Assembly: GCA_027490195.1 (NCBI GenBank)
Contig: JAIXYN010000046.1
Span: forward strand, 1-64,000
DNA from: Verrucomicrobiaceae bacterium
GTDB lineage: Bacteria > Verrucomicrobiota > Verrucomicrobiia > Verrucomicrobiales > Verrucomicrobiaceae
DNA: 64,000 nucleotides
Reading direction: 5' to 3'
A program made the translations under genes and the position numbers. Under the pieces are notes generated by a model, which saw only the letters and a program-made list of their open reading frames with translations, was not told where the DNA came from and ran no database searches. Shown in pieces: positions 27,510 through 34,896 of this stretch (the first letter of the stretch is position 1; the number at the start of each line of letters is the position of its first letter).

Positions 27510-28889
27510 CTACGCAAACAGCTCTTTGATGGCCTGCGTGCCGAAATCGACGACGGGATAGGGTCTGCCCTGGGGTCCGGGGAGCTCGGTGGTGAGATCG
27601 ATGCCGAGGGCCTGGTAAATGGTGGCGACGATTTCTTTTGGGGCGACGGGGCGTTCGGTGGGGTAGCCGCCGATGTCGTCGGATTTGCCGATGACTTCGC
27701 CACCTTTGATGCCGCCGCCGGCGAAATTGACGGTCCAGCAGTTTGGCCAATGGTCGCGGCCACCGGCGGGGTTGATCTTGGGCGTGCGGCCGAATTCCGC
27801 GAGGCAGGTGACCATGGTGTCGTCGAGCATGCCGCGCTGGAACAGATCCTCAATGAGGGCGCTGTAGCCCTGATCGTACATGGGGGCGACGATGTCGCGC
27901 ATGCCTTCGATGCTGGTGAAAGGCTTCGAACCATGGATGTCCCAGGTGATCTCGCCGAAGACGGTGATGAAGGTGTTCACGGTCACGAAGCGAACACCGC
28001 GCTCGACGAGGCGGCGGGCGAGCAGGCAACTCTGGCCAAAGCGGTTTAAGCCGTAGCGTTCGCGCACTTTGAGCGGCTCCTTGGTGAGGTCGAAGGCCTC
28101 GCGGGCCTGCGTGCTGGTCATGATGCGATAGGCGGACTCGAAATTGGAATCCATGAGCTTCGCCTGCTCGCTGTATTCGAAATTGCGCACGCTGCTGTCC
28201 ACCAGCTCGCGCAGTTCGCGGCGGCGTTCGAGGCGCACCTCGCCGATTTCCTTTGGTGGCAGGAGATCGGGCACTTTGAAATCTTTGACGGCTGGGTCGG
28301 CATTCAGCACAAAGGGATCGTAGGCTTTGCCGAGGAATCCGGCGTCCTGACCGTGCGGCATGTTGCCACCCGTGGGGCCCATTGACTCCGGCAGGATCAC
28401 GTGTGCGGGCAGATCGCTGCGGCGGCCTTGCAGGAATTCGAGAGCGCTGCCGACGTGGGGAGTATTCACGCCGCCGGTGAAAAGCCGGCCGGTCTGCATC
28501 ATCTGATGTCCTGTGTCATGGACCGCAGCGGCGGTGTGGTAGCAGGAGCGGACGAGGCTGAACTTGTCCGCGATCTTGGCGTGCAGGGGCAGGATTTCGG
28601 AGATCTCGAAGGCGTTGCTCTTGGTGCGGATGGGTTTGAAAGGGCCGCGAATCTCGCTCGGCGCGTCTGGCTTCATGTCCCAGAGGTCCTGCTGGCTGGG
28701 GGCACCGAGATTGAAGATCATGATGCAGGCCTTGTTGCTCTTTTTGGAGTCCACTTTGCCCTCCGCCTTCAGCTTGGCGAAGCCGGGCATTGTCAGGCCA
28801 ATGGCGCCGAGGGCGCCTGCCTGCAGGAAATCACGGCGCGAAATGCCGTCGCAATTGGTGATGGAGCCTTGGCCAGAGAACTTGAACAT
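27510..28889 (-). CDS. DUF1501 family Tat-exported protein
   Basis: A 459-residue protein of the DUF1501 (sulfatase-like alkaline phosphatase fold) family. It has a twin-arginine signal (GISRRDFLQAGALGAIGLTMPGF). Landmarks are ACIMIFNLGAPSQQDLWDMKPDAPSEIRGPFKPIRT, HDTGHQMMQTGR, LPESMGPTGGNMPHGQDAGFLG, MVTCLAEFGRTPKINPAGGRDHWPNCWTVNFAGGGIKGG and VVDFGTQAIKELF. It normally pairs with DUF1549/1553 proteins in PVC bacteria, as here, though with one extra gene between them. Folded export by Tat suggests metal binding in the cytoplasm. Confidence 0.94.
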   Translation of the reverse strand: MFKFSGQGSITNCDGISRRDFLQAGALGAIGLTMPGFAKLKAEGKVDSKKSNKACIMIFNLGAPSQQDLWDMKPDAPSEIRGPFKPIRTKSNAFEISEILPLHAKIADKFSLVRSCYHTAAAVHDTGHQMMQTGRLFTGGVNTPHVGSALEFLQGRRSDLPAHVILPESMGPTGGNMPHGQDAGFLGKAYDPFVLNADPAVKDFKVPDLLPPKEIGEVRLERRRELRELVDSSVRNFEYSEQAKLMDSNFESAYRIMTSTQAREAFDLTKEPLKVRERYGLNRFGQSCLLARRLVERGVRFVTVNTFITVFGEITWDIHGSKPFTSIEGMRDIVAPMYDQGYSALIEDLFQRGMLDDTMVTCLAEFGRTPKINPAGGRDHWPNCWTVNFAGGGIKGGEVIGKSDDIGGYPTERPVAPKEIVATIYQALGIDLTTELPGPQGRPYPVVDFGTQAIKELFA

Positions 28890-29068
28890 GGTGCGCGTGG
28901 GGGTTGAACTGCTTACTAATACGCTATTGGAGGAGGAATCTGAATGGATGATGCCACTTTTGAAGATGGGCCTTTCCGGCTCCCGTCCGTGTTGGGAAGA
29001 AACTTTCCAGCAAAGAAAGGGTTGTTCTTTCATGCTGCCACCGTGCTACTCTCCCCTCCTCCATCTCC

Positions 29069-29599
29069 ATGAAAGCACTCCTCATCACCCTCTCGTTGCT
29101 TCTGACTGTCTCTCTTCATGCGCAAAGCACTGCGCCCAGCGGGCAGACCACGCCGCAGGATTCTGTGACGCAGGACGGTCTGTGGGACGCCCGTTTGAAG
29201 GGTGGCAACTACATCGTACGCTGCAATGCGATCGTCGCCCTGTCGAAACACGAGTACATCTCGGACGGTGTGGCTCGTGTGGTGGAGGTGAACATTACGC
29301 TGAACTCGGCGCAGATCGTCCGCTTTTACTTTCTGGAGCCCTACAAGCCTGAATCCGGCAGCAGCACGGTGGGCGCAGCGACACAGGCGCTGGAGAAGGC
29401 GAAAGGGCTGTACGAACAGGCAGCCGGACGTGTCTCACCCGACCTTGCCGCTCCGAAAGTGGTGAAAAACTACCCCGTCTCCACCCATGCGCACACGGTC
29501 GAATTTGTGCTGAAGGAGGAGGCAAGACTCAATTCTCTCTTTGGCAGTCTGGAGCGTTCCTTCCGCACCGGACAGGGCCGTGTGTGGAAGGAGCAATAG
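29069..29599 (+). CDS. Secreted protein of unknown function
   Basis: A 176-residue exported protein (signal MKALLITLSLLLTVSLHAQ). The mature part is a single small mixed domain: WDARLKGGNYIVRCNAIVALSKHEYISDGVARVVEVNITLNSAQIVRFYFLEPY, then a helical segment (TQALEKAKGLYEQAAGRV) and FVLKEEARLNSLFGSLERSF. I do not recognise a family. It is divergent from the DUF1501 gene, with about 180 bp of shared upstream DNA, and convergent with ychF. Confidence 0.72.
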   Translation: MKALLITLSLLLTVSLHAQSTAPSGQTTPQDSVTQDGLWDARLKGGNYIVRCNAIVALSKHEYISDGVARVVEVNITLNSAQIVRFYFLEPYKPESGSSTVGAATQALEKAKGLYEQAAGRVSPDLAAPKVVKNYPVSTHAHTVEFVLKEEARLNSLFGSLERSFRTGQGRVWKEQ

Positions 29600-29606
29600 T
29601 GGGGAC

Positions 29607-29657
29607 GCAGGCAGTCCTGCTTGCCGAGAGAACTTTGTTGCGGGCAGGAGTGCCCGC
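29607..29657. repeat. Paired palindromes between convergent genes
   Basis: Two hairpins sit between convergent stops. One is 29607-29614 with 29617-29624 (GCAGGCAG / CTGCTTGC). The other is a perfect 7-bp stem, 29640-29646 with 29651-29657 (GCGGGCA-GGAG-TGCCCGC). They could end transcription from both sides. They also look like members of the short palindromic intergenic repeats common in Verrucomicrobia; no T-tract follows. Confidence 0.55.
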
Positions 29658-29663
29658 AGCACT

Positions 29664-30779
29664 TCAGACGTTGAAGCGCCACTCGACCACGTCGCCGTCG
29701 CGCATGACGTATTCCTTGCCTTCGATGCGCCATTTGCCCTTTTCCTTTGCCTTCGCATTGGAGCCGAGTTCGACGAGGTCGTTGTAATGCACGATCTCGC
29801 CGGCGATGAAGCCGCGTTCGAAGTCGCCATGGATGACGCCAGCGGCCTGCGGGGCCTTCATGCCTTTGACGATGGTCCAGGCGCGAGTTTCCTTTTCGCC
29901 GGTGGTCAGGTAAGTCTGCAGGCCGAGGAGGTCATAGACGCCCTTGATGAAGAGTGAGACGCCGCTGTCCTCGACACCGATGTCATTGAGGTAGGCTTTC
30001 GCATCTTCAGCGGAAAGATCGGTCAGCTCACTTTCGATCGCGGCGCTGACGACGACTGCGCTGGCCTCATGCGCGTGTTTCACGTATTCACGCACTTTGC
30101 CCACGAATGCATGAGCGTCCGGGTTCTTAGTGGCCGTGGCTAGATCGGACTCCGACACATTGCAGGCGAAGATGCAAGGCTTTGAGCTGAGGAGGAAGAA
30201 GCTCTTGAGGAGCTTCCGCTCCTCTTCGGTGCATTCCAAGGTGACGGCGGGCTTACCGGCGTCGAAATGCGGGATCAGGCGCTCGCAGAGGGCGAGTTCG
30301 GCCTTCGCGTCTTTTTCGCCTCTTTTCGCATTCTTTTCGGCCTTGTCCTTGCGGCGCTGGATGGCGTCCATGTCGGAGAGAATGAGCTCGGTGTTGATGA
30401 CCTCAATGTCACGCACAGGGTCAATGGTGCCGCTGACGTGGGTGATGTCGCCGTCTTCAAAGCAGCGCACCACGTGGACGATGGCGTCCACTTCGCGGAT
30501 GTGGCTGAGGAATTTGTTGCCCAAGCCTTCGCCTTGGCTGGCACCTTTGACGAGGCCGGCGATGTCCACGAATTCGATGGCGGCAGGCACCAGTTTCGAG
30601 GACCCGGAGAGCTTCGAAAGCACAGCGAGTCGCTCATCCGGAACGGTGACGACGCCAGTGTTCGGCTCGATGGTGCAGAAGGGATAATTGGCTGCCTCCG
30701 CCTTGCGGGTGCGGGTGACAGCGTTAAAAAGGGTGGATTTGCCAACGTTGGGAAGGCCTACAATACCGGCTCTGAGCAT
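29664..30779 (-). CDS. ychF: Redox-regulated ATPase/GTPase YchF (Obg family)
   Basis: A 371-residue P-loop protein that starts MLRAGIVGLPNVGKSTLFNAVTRTRKAEAANYPFCTIEPNTGVVTVPD. The G1 motif GLPNVGKST, FVDIAGLVKGASQGEGLGNKFLSHIREVDAI (G3), the NVSESDL motif replacing NKxD (which gives YchF its preference for ATP), a coiled-coil insert, and a C-terminal TGS-like domain (LQTYLTTGEKETRAWTIVKGMKAPQAAGVIHGDFERGFI) are all present. The protein binds ribosomes and acts in translation and stress physiology. The start is chosen at the G-domain; longer readings add no family sequence. Confidence 0.96.
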   Translation of the reverse strand: MLRAGIVGLPNVGKSTLFNAVTRTRKAEAANYPFCTIEPNTGVVTVPDERLAVLSKLSGSSKLVPAAIEFVDIAGLVKGASQGEGLGNKFLSHIREVDAIVHVVRCFEDGDITHVSGTIDPVRDIEVINTELILSDMDAIQRRKDKAEKNAKRGEKDAKAELALCERLIPHFDAGKPAVTLECTEEERKLLKSFFLLSSKPCIFACNVSESDLATATKNPDAHAFVGKVREYVKHAHEASAVVVSAAIESELTDLSAEDAKAYLNDIGVEDSGVSLFIKGVYDLLGLQTYLTTGEKETRAWTIVKGMKAPQAAGVIHGDFERGFIAGEIVHYNDLVELGSNAKAKEKGKWRIEGKEYVMRDGDVVEWRFNV

Positions 30780-30843
30780 AAGGGCGGCGAGATTAGCGGT
30801 ATGGCAGGCCAGCGCAAGCCCGGTTCTGTGATCGTGACCGAAA

Positions 30844-32187
30844 TCAAGGCGCGCTGGCCGGGGCAGTAGTGCCATTGGTCACTTGAAAGGTCAGGACCCC
30901 GCCACTGCCGGAGGGCGTGAGTGTTGCGCCGCCCGGGCCGCTGACGCTCAAATTGCCACTGATGAACTGCTGGGCAGCCGCGCCTTGCAACACCAGAGTG
31001 CCGTTATTGAGGGTGGCCCCCTGCACAGTCTGCACATTGCTGATCGCAACAATGCCGGAGCCGGATTTGACCAGTGAGGCTCCCGAAAGCGAATTGGCAT
31101 TATTGGTATTTCCAGCAAGGGTCAGACTGCCCTGATTGACGATCTGATTCGTGCTGCCGTTGGCCAGCACCAATTGCGAACTGGAATTGGAGAGCGTGGT
31201 GGTTGTCGCATTGGGAGTCAGTGTCAAGATGCGCTGCGACTGTCCCTCAGCCCCCGATGCAATGGAAGCAGCACCCGTGGAAATGACGCCCGACGTGCCA
31301 GCAAGAAAAACATTGCTGCCAGAAACCTCGCCGGAAATCCTCATTTCGCTGGATCCTGACGAAGACAAAATGTTGGTGGTTTGCGCCAGCAATGGACTTC
31401 CTCGAAGCGAGTTCGAGGTCATGGTAGCGGCGTTTGAATTGACATTGGTTTGGCTGCTCGATGAACCACCGCCGAAAATGCGTGTCAGGAAGCCGGGGCT
31501 GTCACTTTTCGCCTCAGCCGTTCTCAATTCGGTTCCGCCAGCAGCAATGACCCCCTGAGTTCTGGCACTGTCGTTGCCCGCAAGCGTTAAGGTAGCACCG
31601 AGCGCCTGGGCCTGTTGGGCCACTTCCTGGTGAATTTCTGGCGCGGCAGGCAGAGACTGCTTGAAGCTTGCGCTGTCGAGCAGGGCGCTGGAATGGGTGA
31701 GGGTGTCGAGATTCACCTGCACGGTGTCACGCGTGCCTTCGGGACGCTGTACGATCAGGTGGCCAGGGTTCAGGGCCATGTTCTGACCGCCCAGATCTCC
31801 CCGCACGCTGCCTTCGAGGCAGGTCATTTTCACCGAACCGTCCGGCATGGCGGCCACGATGGCGGAGCCACGCACGGTGACATCCCCCTGCGGCGTGGTG
31901 ACCTGTACCGCCGAACGACGCAGAAAACCATCTCCAGACGAGACCAACACCACGCCTCTGGAGAGCGAAACATCGCCGCGATCCCCGACCTGGGCTGATG
32001 TATTGGAGCCAAGCCGGACGACGCTGCCGTGCTGATCCACCGTGGCTTGAGCATGGGCATTGCTGCCTGTGGTCACCTGATTGCCAGTGGTTTGCACGTT
32101 GCCGCTGGAAATGGTGATGGAACCTGCAGTAAGAGCCGTGGTCTGCATCACTGCGATCAGGAAAAGGAGGGCAGAGGGTTGTTTCAT
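30844..32187 (-). CDS. FecR-domain secreted protein with a Ser/Asn/Thr-rich repetitive passenger-like region
   Basis: A 447-residue exported protein (signal MKQPSALLFLIAVMQTTALTAG). Residues 25-160 form a FecR-type beta domain (HGSVVRLGSNTSAQVGDRGDVSLSRGVVLVSS, QVTTPQGDVTVRGSAIVAAMPDGSVKMTCLEGSVRG). The rest is low-complexity Ser/Asn/Thr/Gly-rich sequence (SSSSQTNVNSNAATMTSNS; NASTTTLS-type stretches) resembling autotransporter passengers. No DNA-binding or anti-sigma part is present. It probably sits at the cell surface. It follows the outer-membrane barrel gene by about 70 bases on the same strand, suggesting a pair. Confidence 0.82.
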   Translation of the reverse strand: MKQPSALLFLIAVMQTTALTAGSITISSGNVQTTGNQVTTGSNAHAQATVDQHGSVVRLGSNTSAQVGDRGDVSLSRGVVLVSSGDGFLRRSAVQVTTPQGDVTVRGSAIVAAMPDGSVKMTCLEGSVRGDLGGQNMALNPGHLIVQRPEGTRDTVQVNLDTLTHSSALLDSASFKQSLPAAPEIHQEVAQQAQALGATLTLAGNDSARTQGVIAAGGTELRTAEAKSDSPGFLTRIFGGGSSSSQTNVNSNAATMTSNSLRGSPLLAQTTNILSSSGSSEMRISGEVSGSNVFLAGTSGVISTGAASIASGAEGQSQRILTLTPNATTTTLSNSSSQLVLANGSTNQIVNQGSLTLAGNTNNANSLSGASLVKSGSGIVAISNVQTVQGATLNNGTLVLQGAAAQQFISGNLSVSGPGGATLTPSGSGGVLTFQVTNGTTAPASAP

Positions 32188-32256
32188 AGAAGTCTCTGAA
32201 TTTAAGTCGTTCGCGTGGATGTTGCCTGAAAAACCGGGGAACCGTCAATCCTGATG

Positions 32257-33246
32257 TCACCAAACATGAGATACCACCAGCCCCAAGCCGGTGTTTAGGG
32301 CCTTGTAATCGAAGGCTCTGACATCGGAATTGTTGAAGATGCCGCTGACGTAGATCTGCGCGAGCAGGTTGTTGGTAACCTGATAGCCCAGCCCTAGAAA
32401 AAATAGGTGATTGAGGTCATTCCGGCTGACCTGGACATGATCAAACCAAGCGAACCGATACATGCTCGTGAATGCCAACTGTGGTGTGATCTGCCACGCG
32501 CTCCCGGCCTGGGCGCTGAATTCGTGACGGCGGAAGTCGGAGGGCCCTCCCGCTACGCTTACGGCAGCATTGCCACCCAGCCAGACGCTGATATCCGGGC
32601 TGAGCAGCCAGCCTTTGCGCAGACCTGTCTCCAGAAAATGGTTTTCATAGAGGCGGTCCCCCCAGTTCCACGGCGAAGTGAGCCGTTGATAGCGATACTG
32701 CGCCCAGACATTGAAACGGGAGATGCCCCCCGGAAGTTGTCCGCGCCCCAAGTGATACTGCAGGCCGAGCTGGCTGCCGAAATCGTCGAAATCGAGCTCC
32801 TGCAGGTTTGCATAACGCCATAGCGAGTAGGAGGACATCGCCAGCAGGTTGATTTTGTCGGTCAACTGAGGAAACCAAGCGCCACGCAGGCCCGTGCGGC
32901 CCACCCAGTCTGAACTTTCCGGGCCGGGAGTCAGAGCGGCATTGGTGGTGAAGAAACCGTTGTTTTCCAGCGCCATGAGAAACTGTTTCGGTTTCGCACG
33001 CACCAATCCGCTGATGGTTTGCTGGCCAAATTCACGATCAAGCAGATTGATCTCCTCCTGGCTGGCGGGGGAGACCGCACTCTGGTTGGTGCGCGTATCC
33101 CGTTTCGTGGTGCGCAGGGCTTCACGAATGGTCTGGTCCACCACCGCCCGATCCATGGCGGGACTTTGCGCCATGGTAGAAATAGCTCCTGCCAAACTGC
33201 AGCCAGCCACAACCAACAATGCGATAAATGGTTTGTTTAAAAACAT
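32257..33246 (-). CDS. Outer-membrane beta-barrel protein
   Basis: A 329-residue exported protein (signal ends near ISTMAQ). After a helical N-terminal plug-like segment (AVVDQTIREALRTTKRDTRTN), it alternates short amphipathic strands rich in Tyr, Trp and Phe (KINLLAMSSYSLWRYANLQELDFDDFGSQLGLQYHL; SRFNVWAQYRYQRLTSPWNWGDRLYENHFLETGLRKGW; QLAFTSMYRFAWFDHVQVSRNDLNHLFFLGLGYQV). It ends in VVSHVW, the aromatic C-terminal residue expected for BAM-assembled barrels. Cargo unknown. It pairs with the FecR-like gene. Confidence 0.83.
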   Translation of the reverse strand: MFLNKPFIALLVVAGCSLAGAISTMAQSPAMDRAVVDQTIREALRTTKRDTRTNQSAVSPASQEEINLLDREFGQQTISGLVRAKPKQFLMALENNGFFTTNAALTPGPESSDWVGRTGLRGAWFPQLTDKINLLAMSSYSLWRYANLQELDFDDFGSQLGLQYHLGRGQLPGGISRFNVWAQYRYQRLTSPWNWGDRLYENHFLETGLRKGWLLSPDISVWLGGNAAVSVAGGPSDFRRHEFSAQAGSAWQITPQLAFTSMYRFAWFDHVQVSRNDLNHLFFLGLGYQVTNNLLAQIYVSGIFNNSDVRAFDYKALNTGLGLVVSHVW

Positions 33247-33362
33247 GTGCGCGGTTTTTATGAAGTTGCACCTATTTCGTCAAGCTCGAATTCGACACAT
33301 CGCGTGCTGCTTGCTCTTTCCGCCACATGGACGAGACTCCGCGCCCTTTTTCCGGTCCCCTC

Positions 33363-34505
33363 ATGTCTTTCGAACTTCTTGCCACCGATCCCTCGTCCCA
33401 CGCTCGCCGTGGGAGGCTGACGACGCCCCATGGCGTGGTGGAGACGCCGGTGTTCATGCCGGTGGGGACTCAGGGCACGGTGAAGGCCATGCACCCGGAA
33501 GAGCTGAGGGCGCTGAATTCACAAATCATCCTCGGCAACACCTACCACCTTTTTGTGCGGCCCGGCATGGAGATCATGCAGGCGGCAGGCGGGCTGCATA
33601 AGTTCGCGAACTGGGACCGTCCGATTTTGACGGACAGCGGCGGCTTCCAGGTCTTCTCGCTGGCGAAGCTGCGAAAGATCAAAGAGGAGGGCTGCCACTT
33701 CCAAAACCACCTCGACGGCACGCCGATGTTCATCGGCCCGGAGACCTCGATGGAGATTCAGGCGACCTTGGGCTCGGACGTGGCGATGCTGTTTGATGAA
33801 TGCACGCCCTATCCTTGCGAGGCCAAGGAGGCTGAAAAGAGCCTCGATCTGACCCTGCGCTGGGCCAAGCGCTGCCGTAGCTGGATTGATGAACACCGGC
33901 CGCAGACCGGCGGCGGGGCACAGCAGCACTTCGGCATCGTGCAGGGGAGTGTCTATAAGGAGCTGCGTGAAAAGTCCGCCCGGGAGCTGGTGGCGATGGG
34001 TTTTGACGGCTACGCCATCGGCGGCCTCAGCGTGGGCGAGCCGGAGGAGGACATGATGAGGATCGCCGAATGGGTGACGCCGCATCTGCCGGCGAATCAG
34101 GCCCGCTACGCCATGGGCCTGGGCACGCCGCCGCAGGTGATCGAGCTGATCGCACGCGGGATCGACATGTTTGACTGCGTACTGCCCACGCGGCTGGCGC
34201 GAAATGGTGCCGCCTTCACCCATGAAGGCCTGATGAACCTGCGAAATGCCTGCTACGCCAAGGATTTCCGCCCCATCTCCGAAGACACCCACCCGCTCTG
34301 CCAGGGCTTTTCTAGGGCTTACATCCGCCATTTGGTGCAGGCACAGGAGATTCTGGGTTTGCGGTTGATTTCTCTTCATAACCTGCATTTCTACGCGTCC
34401 CTCACTTCTAGGGCACGTCAAGCGATCGATCAGGGTTGTTTCGCCGAGTTCCGGGCTGAGGTCGTCGCGAAATATAAGTCCACCACTGCAGCTCCAGAAT
34501 CATGA
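33363..34505 (+). CDS. tgt: tRNA-guanine transglycosylase
   Basis: Exchanges G34 for preQ1 in GUN-anticodon tRNAs, the entry step to queuosine. The 380-residue protein has the active site DSGGFQVFSL, the preQ1-type specificity loop IGGLSVGEPEEDM (Val rather than Gly), and the nucleophile Asp in FDCVLPTRLARNG. The zinc site is altered: the family CxCxxC reads D308-T-H310-P-L-C313, while the fourth ligand H339 in LHNLHFY is kept at the correct spacing. An ATG 36 bases upstream is possible. It heads the tgt-yajC-secDF operon, its stop overlapping yajC by ATGA. Confidence 0.95.
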   Translation: MSFELLATDPSSHARRGRLTTPHGVVETPVFMPVGTQGTVKAMHPEELRALNSQIILGNTYHLFVRPGMEIMQAAGGLHKFANWDRPILTDSGGFQVFSLAKLRKIKEEGCHFQNHLDGTPMFIGPETSMEIQATLGSDVAMLFDECTPYPCEAKEAEKSLDLTLRWAKRCRSWIDEHRPQTGGGAQQHFGIVQGSVYKELREKSARELVAMGFDGYAIGGLSVGEPEEDMMRIAEWVTPHLPANQARYAMGLGTPPQVIELIARGIDMFDCVLPTRLARNGAAFTHEGLMNLRNACYAKDFRPISEDTHPLCQGFSRAYIRHLVQAQEILGLRLISLHNLHFYASLTSRARQAIDQGCFAEFRAEVVAKYKSTTAAPES

Positions 34506-34855
34506 TCTCTATCTCTCTCGAAAACACCCTTCTTCTGGCCCAGGCCGCACCTGCGGGAGCCCAAGGCGGCCTCCTTGGCAGCCCGATGATGCTGCCGATC
34601 CTCATGATCGTGGTGATGTATTTCGTCATCTTCCGCCCACAGCAGAAGCGCATGAAGGAGCACCAAAAGCTGATCGCCAGCGTCGGCGTAAGCGACCACG
34701 TCGTGATGGAAAGCGGCGTACACGGCATCATCACCAGCGTGAAAGACCGTACGGTCATGGTCAAGATCGCCGACAACGTCAAAGTCGAGTTCGAACGCGT
34801 CAAGATCGCCGCCGTGACGAAAAAGTCCGACGTCGTTGAAGTGACCGAAGCCTGA
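34502..34855 (+). CDS. yajC: Sec translocon accessory protein YajC
   Basis: A 117-residue protein with one membrane helix (GSPMMLPILMIVVMYFVIFRPQQKRMKEHQKLI), followed by the cytoplasmic KOW/YajC domain (GDHVVMESGVHGIITSVKDRTVMVKIADNVKVEFERVKIAAV in outline). FRPQQKR is the family signature. It belongs to the SecDF-YajC complex that assists SecYEG. Order and spacing with tgt and secDF are as in many bacteria. Confidence 0.95.
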   Translation: MISISLENTLLLAQAAPAGAQGGLLGSPMMLPILMIVVMYFVIFRPQQKRMKEHQKLIASVGVSDHVVMESGVHGIITSVKDRTVMVKIADNVKVEFERVKIAAVTKKSDVVEVTEA

Positions 34856-34896
34856 GTGGCTCTTTTGATTTTCCCAACCTACCTGCCAACCTGTCC

